Positions 60,028-64,000 of a stretch of DNA of 64,000 bases are shown here, piece by piece. The stretch covers positions 62,001 through 126,000 of the forward strand of contig NZ_VITY01000007.1 of assembly GCF_007993935.1 (NCBI RefSeq), given 5' to 3'. Position numbers and translations under genes: made by a program. The DNA comes from Bradyrhizobium macuxiense. Its GTDB lineage: Bacteria; Pseudomonadota; Alphaproteobacteria; Rhizobiales; Xanthobacteraceae. How positions within the stretch are numbered: the stretch's first letter is position 1; each line of letters starts with the position of its first letter. The notes below the pieces were generated by a model. The model was not told the origin of the DNA. It did no database searches and was given only the letters and a program-made list of their open reading frames with translations.

Positions 60028-61116
60028 TTAGCCGGTGCCGGCGGCATTGATCCGCGGCAAGACCTTCTCGGCCATCAGGATCATCGATTGACGGCCCAGC
60101 TCGCGATCCTTCCAGTCCTTGCCGGCATAGAGCAGGGTTCCGAAGGTGCCGATGTCTTCCTGAAACGCCAGCAATTGGTCGGCCACACTTTCAGGCGTGC
60201 CGTAGATGATGAGCTTGTCGCAAATCGACTCCAGCGTGATCTCCGCATCGGGCTGGTCCCGCCGTGTCTTGAACAGCTCGAGCCGGCCGCCGCGCTTCAG
60301 CTTCGTGAATAGCTGGTGATAATAGTACACGTAGGGACTGTCGGGCGCCGTAGCATAGGCTTTCGCCGTTGCGGCGTCCTTAGCCACGAACACGCTCTTG
60401 GCGACGCGCCAATTGGCAGGGTTGGCTACTCGGTTCACGCGCTCACACCCCTCGACGTATTTGGGCCAGTGACTCCTTACCCAGGCGGGCATCAGGAAGT
60501 TTGCCGAGATCGGATCCCAGCCGCGCGCAGCGGCCTCCGTGACGCCTTTTGAAAATGGCGCGACTGCGGTCACCACGATCGGCGGGTATGGAGCCTGCAA
60601 CGGGCGCGCGACGATTCCCTGGCCGATATCCTCGATCAGAGTCTTTCTGACCGAGACATTCCAATATTTGCCCTGCAGATCATAGGGTGGCATGCCGGCC
60701 CAGATGTCGAGGACCTGATTGATTGCCTCGAGGAACATGGCATTGCGGTCAGCGTCGAGATTGCCAAAAATCTCCGCGTCGGACAGCAATCCGCCGGGGC
60801 TTATTCCAAATATGAAGCGGCCATCAAGCATGTGATCGAGCATGGCGATCGACGCGGCGACCGCTGCCGGGTGGGTGTTCGGCATGTTGACGGTGCCGGT
60901 TCCAAGCTTGATCTGTTTGGTTGCCGCTGCGAGCCAGGCAATGAACGCGATGCTGGAGGTGATGTTCTCGGCCTTGTCGGTGACATGCTCGCCGACATAC
61001 GCTTCCGTGAACCCGAGCTCATCCGCAAGCAGGAAGGCTTCCCGATCCTCCCGCAGCGATTGCCGCCAGTCCTTGTCGAGAGGATGGATCGGCATCGTAA
61101 AGAACCCGAGCTTCAT
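60028..61116 (-). CDS. LLM-class flavin-dependent monooxygenase
   Basis: The 362-residue luciferase-like protein begins MKLGFFTMPIHPLDKDWRQS. It includes LADELGFTEAYVGEHVTDKA, LGTGTVNMPNTHPAAVAASI, AMLDHMLDGRFIFGISPGG and YGTPESVADQLLAFQEDIGT. Members oxidise aldehydes, amines, sulphonates or heterocycles such as uracil (RutA) with reduced flavin; the reductase at 57887 could serve it as well. I start at 61114-61116, where GGAGGCGG lies upstream. It diverges from the Mo-hydroxylase genes. Confidence 0.9.
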   Translation of the reverse strand: MKLGFFTMPIHPLDKDWRQSLREDREAFLLADELGFTEAYVGEHVTDKAENITSSIAFIAWLAAATKQIKLGTGTVNMPNTHPAAVAASIAMLDHMLDGRFIFGISPGGLLSDAEIFGNLDADRNAMFLEAINQVLDIWAGMPPYDLQGKYWNVSVRKTLIEDIGQGIVARPLQAPYPPIVVTAVAPFSKGVTEAAARGWDPISANFLMPAWVRSHWPKYVEGCERVNRVANPANWRVAKSVFVAKDAATAKAYATAPDSPYVYYYHQLFTKLKRGGRLELFKTRRDQPDAEITLESICDKLIIYGTPESVADQLLAFQEDIGTFGTLLYAGKDWKDRELGRQSMILMAEKVLPRINAAGTG

Positions 61117-61204
61117 GATCCGCCTCCCTGCGCGTTGAACTTTAGTTGGCAAGGAACCTGCGGCCTTCCCAAGGCGAAGACAAGTCCTGACGCACAAATA
61201 ATCA

Positions 61205-61214
61205 CTCGATAAAC
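61205..61214. promoter_or_regulatory. Shared 10-bp element in the divergent promoter region
   Basis: CTCGATAAAC occurs here between the LLM and Mo-hydroxylase genes and again at 56586-56595 upstream of the two-component monooxygenase. The match extends on the left (ATC plus A or G). A common regulator, most likely the TetR at 58438, is a plausible reason. Confidence 0.35.
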
Positions 61215-61284
61215 AAGCTTGACCTTTGAACAGGGCGGCCCTCTAATCTGGCAAACCAAAATTGGGCCGGGAGGCCACGCCCAC

Positions 61285-62166
61285 ATGAAAGCTGCGGCTT
61301 TCGCCTACGCCCGCGCGACCAGCGTCGTGAATGCGCTGGAGTTGCTTGCCGTGCATGGCGACAAGGCGAAGGTTCTGTCGGGCGGCCAGAGCCTGATGCC
61401 GGCAATGAACCTGCGGCTTCTATCCCCGGAGATTGTGGTCGATATCGGTGGCCTCGCCGAGTTGCGCGGCATTGCGATGAGGGGAGGCGTCCTCGTCGTT
61501 GGCGCGCTGACCCGGCATGTCGACTTGCTCAGATCGCCGGAGATTGCGCTGCACGCTCCGCTGTTGCGGGATGCCGTCAGCCACGTTGCTCATCCCGCGA
61601 TCCGCAACCGCGGAACGATTGGCGGAAGCCTCGCTCACGCCGATCCTGCGTCGGAGCTGCCGGCCTGTGTCGTGGCGCTTGACGCCACGATCGTTGCTCG
61701 CGGTCCGACGGGCGAGCGGCGGATTGCTGCGACCAAATTTTTCAAAGGAATCTTCGAAACGGCACTATCATCGGACGAATTGCTTGTCGCGATCGAGGTG
61801 CCAGTCACCGGCCAGGGCTCGACGTTCTTTTTTCAGGAATACGCCCGGCGGCATGGCGACTACGCCGTCGTTGGTCTCGCCGCGCTTGCTGTTGTTGCTG
61901 CTGGCCGGTTCTCGGATCTTCGGTTGGGCTTCTTTGCGGTTGGCGATCGGCCTCTGCTGGCAGCCGCCGCCGGCAAGCTGGTCAATGCATGCGTGAATCG
62001 CGGATTGCTGGCGGAAGCTGCGGCAGCGCTGACCAACGAGCTCGACCCGCCGGAGGATCAACAGGCTACCGCGGCCATGCGCCGACACCTCGCCACTGTC
62101 TTGCTCCGGCGCTGCGTGGCCGATTTGCTCGCGCGACCCGAGCTGGCAACGGGAGTGACCAAGTGA
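61285..62166 (+). CDS. FAD-binding (medium) subunit of a xanthine dehydrogenase-family Mo hydroxylase
   Basis: The 293-residue protein has the CoxM/XdhB-type FAD domain: AKVLSGGQSLMPAMNLRLLS, then IRNRGTIGGSLAHADPASEL carrying the second FAD loop, and QEYARRHGDYAVVGLAALAV. It passes electrons from the 2Fe-2S subunit to an acceptor. GGGAGG lies 11 bases before the ATG. Its stop codon overlaps the GTG of the small subunit, and gene order is medium-small-large, as in cox-type operons. Confidence 0.93.
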   Translation: MKAAAFAYARATSVVNALELLAVHGDKAKVLSGGQSLMPAMNLRLLSPEIVVDIGGLAELRGIAMRGGVLVVGALTRHVDLLRSPEIALHAPLLRDAVSHVAHPAIRNRGTIGGSLAHADPASELPACVVALDATIVARGPTGERRIAATKFFKGIFETALSSDELLVAIEVPVTGQGSTFFFQEYARRHGDYAVVGLAALAVVAAGRFSDLRLGFFAVGDRPLLAAAAGKLVNACVNRGLLAEAAAALTNELDPPEDQQATAAMRRHLATVLLRRCVADLLARPELATGVTK

Positions 62167-62648
62167 GTGCTCCGGTATCGGTCTCGCTGCTGGTCAACGG
62201 TGAGCCGATCGATGCCTTCGTGCTGCCGCGGATCAACCTCGCTGACTTTCTCCGGGAAAATCTTAAGCTGACCGGAACTCATGTCGGTTGCGAGCACGGC
62301 GTCTGTGGTGCCTGTACTGTTCGGATCGATGGCGAGGTCGTTCGCTCCTGCCTGATGCTGACGGTCCAGGCGCATGGCGCGTCAGTCGAGACAATCGAGG
62401 GGATCTCCGACAGCGGTGAAATCGCCGATCTTCAGGCGGCATTTCGCGAACGCAATGCATTGCAGTGCGGCTACTGCACGCCGGGGATGCTGATGACGGC
62501 GCAGGATCTGCTGAAGCATTCGCCCGCACCTGATCGGCAAGCGATCCGCGAGCATCTCTCCGGCAATTATTGCCGCTGCACCGGCTATCAGGCCATCGTG
62601 GATGCGGTGGAGGCGACAGCTCGAATGCGCGCGGAGCGGCCGGCATGA
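62163..62648 (+). CDS. 2Fe-2S (small) subunit of the Mo hydroxylase, GTG start
   Basis: The 161-residue protein contains two iron-sulphur motifs. The plant-type one is GCEHGVCGACTVRIDGEVVR, SC and the second is CGYCTPGMLMTAQDLL with CRCTGY. This is the normal CoxS/XdhC arrangement linking the molybdenum site to FAD. The start is GTG at 62163, overlapping the previous stop; the longer frame to 61989 runs inside the FAD subunit gene. The large-subunit ATG overlaps its own stop. Confidence 0.93.
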   Translation: MSAPVSVSLLVNGEPIDAFVLPRINLADFLRENLKLTGTHVGCEHGVCGACTVRIDGEVVRSCLMLTVQAHGASVETIEGISDSGEIADLQAAFRERNALQCGYCTPGMLMTAQDLLKHSPAPDRQAIREHLSGNYCRCTGYQAIVDAVEATARMRAERPA

Positions 62649-64000
62649 CCGTGACCCGCGCGGCGGCAGACACGCTTTCGGTGCTCGATCGCCCGAATTC
62701 CTATATCGGCAAGACGGTGCCGCGGCCGAACCTCGACAGGTTGCTGCAAGGGCGTGGACAATACGTCAGTGATCTGGAATTGCCGCGCATGGTGCATGCG
62801 GTCTTCCTGCGGTCGCCGTACGCCCATGCCAGAATCGTGGCGATCGATGCCGACGCGGCGCGACGTATGTCCGGCGTCATTGCCATCGTGACGGGGCGGG
62901 AACTCGAGGCTGTGATCACGCCGTGGGTCGGCGTGCTGTTGCATCTGAAGGGACTGAAGTCGGCGCCGCAGCACGCGATCGCGGTCGATCGGGTCTGCTG
63001 GCAGGGTGAAGCGGTCGCGGCGGTTGTCGCAACCAGCCGTGCGGCGGCCGAAGATGCAATGGAACAGATTGCCGTTGACTACGAGGAGCTCGAGGCGGTC
63101 ACGAATATGCGCACTGCGCTCGATCCGGCAACGCCTGTCATCCACGCCTCGCTCGGTGACAATCTTGCCTTTGAACGGACACTCGATGCCGGCGACGTCG
63201 ACCACGCATTGTCGGAGTCCGAGGTCGTCGAGGCCGAATTCGTATTTGGGCGGCACACCGGCGTAACACTTGAACCGCGTGCAGTGGTTGCCGACTGGAA
63301 TGCGGCCGAGGCGCGGCTGACGATCTATCAGGGCACGCAGGCGCCCCACATGGTGCAGAACATTGCAGCCCTGCATCTCGGATTGAGGGAGGCGCAGGTC
63401 CGGGTGGTCTGCAAGGATGTTGGGGGCTCGTTCGGCATCAAGGTTCACATCTATGCCGACGAAATGGCGACATACGCGCTATCGAAGCTGTTGCGCCGGC
63501 CGGTCAAATTCGTGGCTGACCGTATCGAAAGCTTCAACACGGACATTCACGCCCGCGATCATCGATGCAGGGGGCGGATCGGCGTCAGGCCAGACGGCAC
63601 CATCACGGCCTTCGAGATCGACGACCTGACGGGGATCGGTCCCTATTCGATGTATCCGCGCACCAGCGCCATCGAGGCCAATCAGGTGGTCAACTTGGTC
63701 GGCGGGCCATATGTCACGCCGAACTACCGGGCGCGGGCGCGCGTCGTCTTCCAGAACAAGAACGTGATGTGCCAGTACCGGGCGGTCGGACACCCGATTG
63801 CCTGTTCGGTCACCGAGGGCCTGGTCGATTTGGCCGCAGCCAAGATCGGCATGGACCCCGTCGAGATCCGCCGGCGCAACCTGATCGCCGACGATGGTTA
63901 TCCCTGTGCATCCCCCTCGGGCATGAAGTTCGAGCAGCTTTCGCATCATGCTTCGTTGGCCAAGCTGCTTCAGATGATGGACTACGACGCATTGCGCGCC
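62645..64000 (+). CDS. Molybdopterin-binding (large) subunit of the Mo hydroxylase (runs off the end)
   Basis: The first 452 codons are present and open to the window end. They show the CoxL/XdhA large-subunit pattern: SYIGKTVPRPNLDRLLQGRG, YVSDLELPRMVHAVFLRSPY, AHARIVAIDADAA, the molybdopterin block KDVGGSFGIKVHIYADE, and PYVTPNYRARARVVFQNKNV. The substrate-specificity loop reads QYRAVGHPIA, unlike the AYRCSFR of CO dehydrogenase, so the enzyme is not a CO dehydrogenase. It probably hydroxylates an aromatic or N-heterocyclic carbon. Confidence 0.93.
   Translation, partial: MTVTRAAADTLSVLDRPNSYIGKTVPRPNLDRLLQGRGQYVSDLELPRMVHAVFLRSPYAHARIVAIDADAARRMSGVIAIVTGRELEAVITPWVGVLLHLKGLKSAPQHAIAVDRVCWQGEAVAAVVATSRAAAEDAMEQIAVDYEELEAVTNMRTALDPATPVIHASLGDNLAFERTLDAGDVDHALSESEVVEAEFVFGRHTGVTLEPRAVVADWNAAEARLTIYQGTQAPHMVQNIAALHLGLREAQVRVVCKDVGGSFGIKVHIYADEMATYALSKLLRRPVKFVADRIESFNTDIHARDHRCRGRIGVRPDGTITAFEIDDLTGIGPYSMYPRTSAIEANQVVNLVGGPYVTPNYRARARVVFQNKNVMCQYRAVGHPIACSVTEGLVDLAAAKIGMDPVEIRRRNLIADDGYPCASPSGMKFEQLSHHASLAKLLQMMDYDALRA

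Overview
The window is GC-rich, tightly packed alphaproteobacterial DNA. It is most like Bradyrhizobium or a close relative. The reasons are the mix of ABC, TRAP and CoA-ester catabolic operons, the GcrA-like regulator, the phasin, and several families of palindromic intergenic repeats typical of that group. The genus call is inference from content; there is no rRNA marker, and I saw no tRNA, CRISPR array or intact transposase.

Layout. 1-2.7 kb is the end of a peptide/nickel-type ABC operon (minus strand). 3-8.3 kb holds small metabolic and envelope genes: a GNAT protein, an IalB-like protein, an SRPBCC protein, a LysR regulator and a large WG-repeat protein. 8.6-12.8 kb has a class II aldolase, an M81 peptidase, a GST and a DsbA-like isomerase. 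13.3-18.1 kb is a minus-strand operon (acyl-CoA synthetase, TetR, SDR, Baeyer-Villiger-type monooxygenase). It diverges from a complete branched-chain-type ABC transporter operon that runs on into CoA-transferase, enoyl-CoA hydratase, MaoC and CitE-like lyase genes (18.3-26.4 kb). A convergent TRAP operon with two DctP proteins and a second CoA-transferase follows (26.4-31.6 kb). 31.8-38.4 kb looks like a cell-envelope block: a CreBC-like two-component system, a DUF4173 protein, a membrane-anchored GH3 enzyme and an OpgC acyltransferase.

38.5-41.0 kb is a regulatory cassette: a LexA/CI-like self-cleaving repressor flanked by four related 15-bp palindromes, a small unknown gene, a GcrA-like protein and a DUF6456-like protein. 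41.4-51.5 kb holds ordinary accessory genes, many of them small. 51.6-55.8 kb is a decayed prophage. It contains two tandem copies of a roughly 340-bp module, each starting with a strong promoter and an immediate intrinsic terminator. It also holds two remnants of the start of a terminase large subunit, a frameshifted gene, and a pair of paralogous small membrane proteins.

56.6-64 kb is a catabolic island: a two-component flavin monooxygenase with its reductase, a TetR regulator, an allantoinase/PuuE-like deacetylase, an LLM flavin monooxygenase, and a three-subunit molybdenum hydroxylase that runs off the right end. Together these suggest hydroxylation and ring opening of an aromatic or N-heterocyclic compound; the substrate is unknown.
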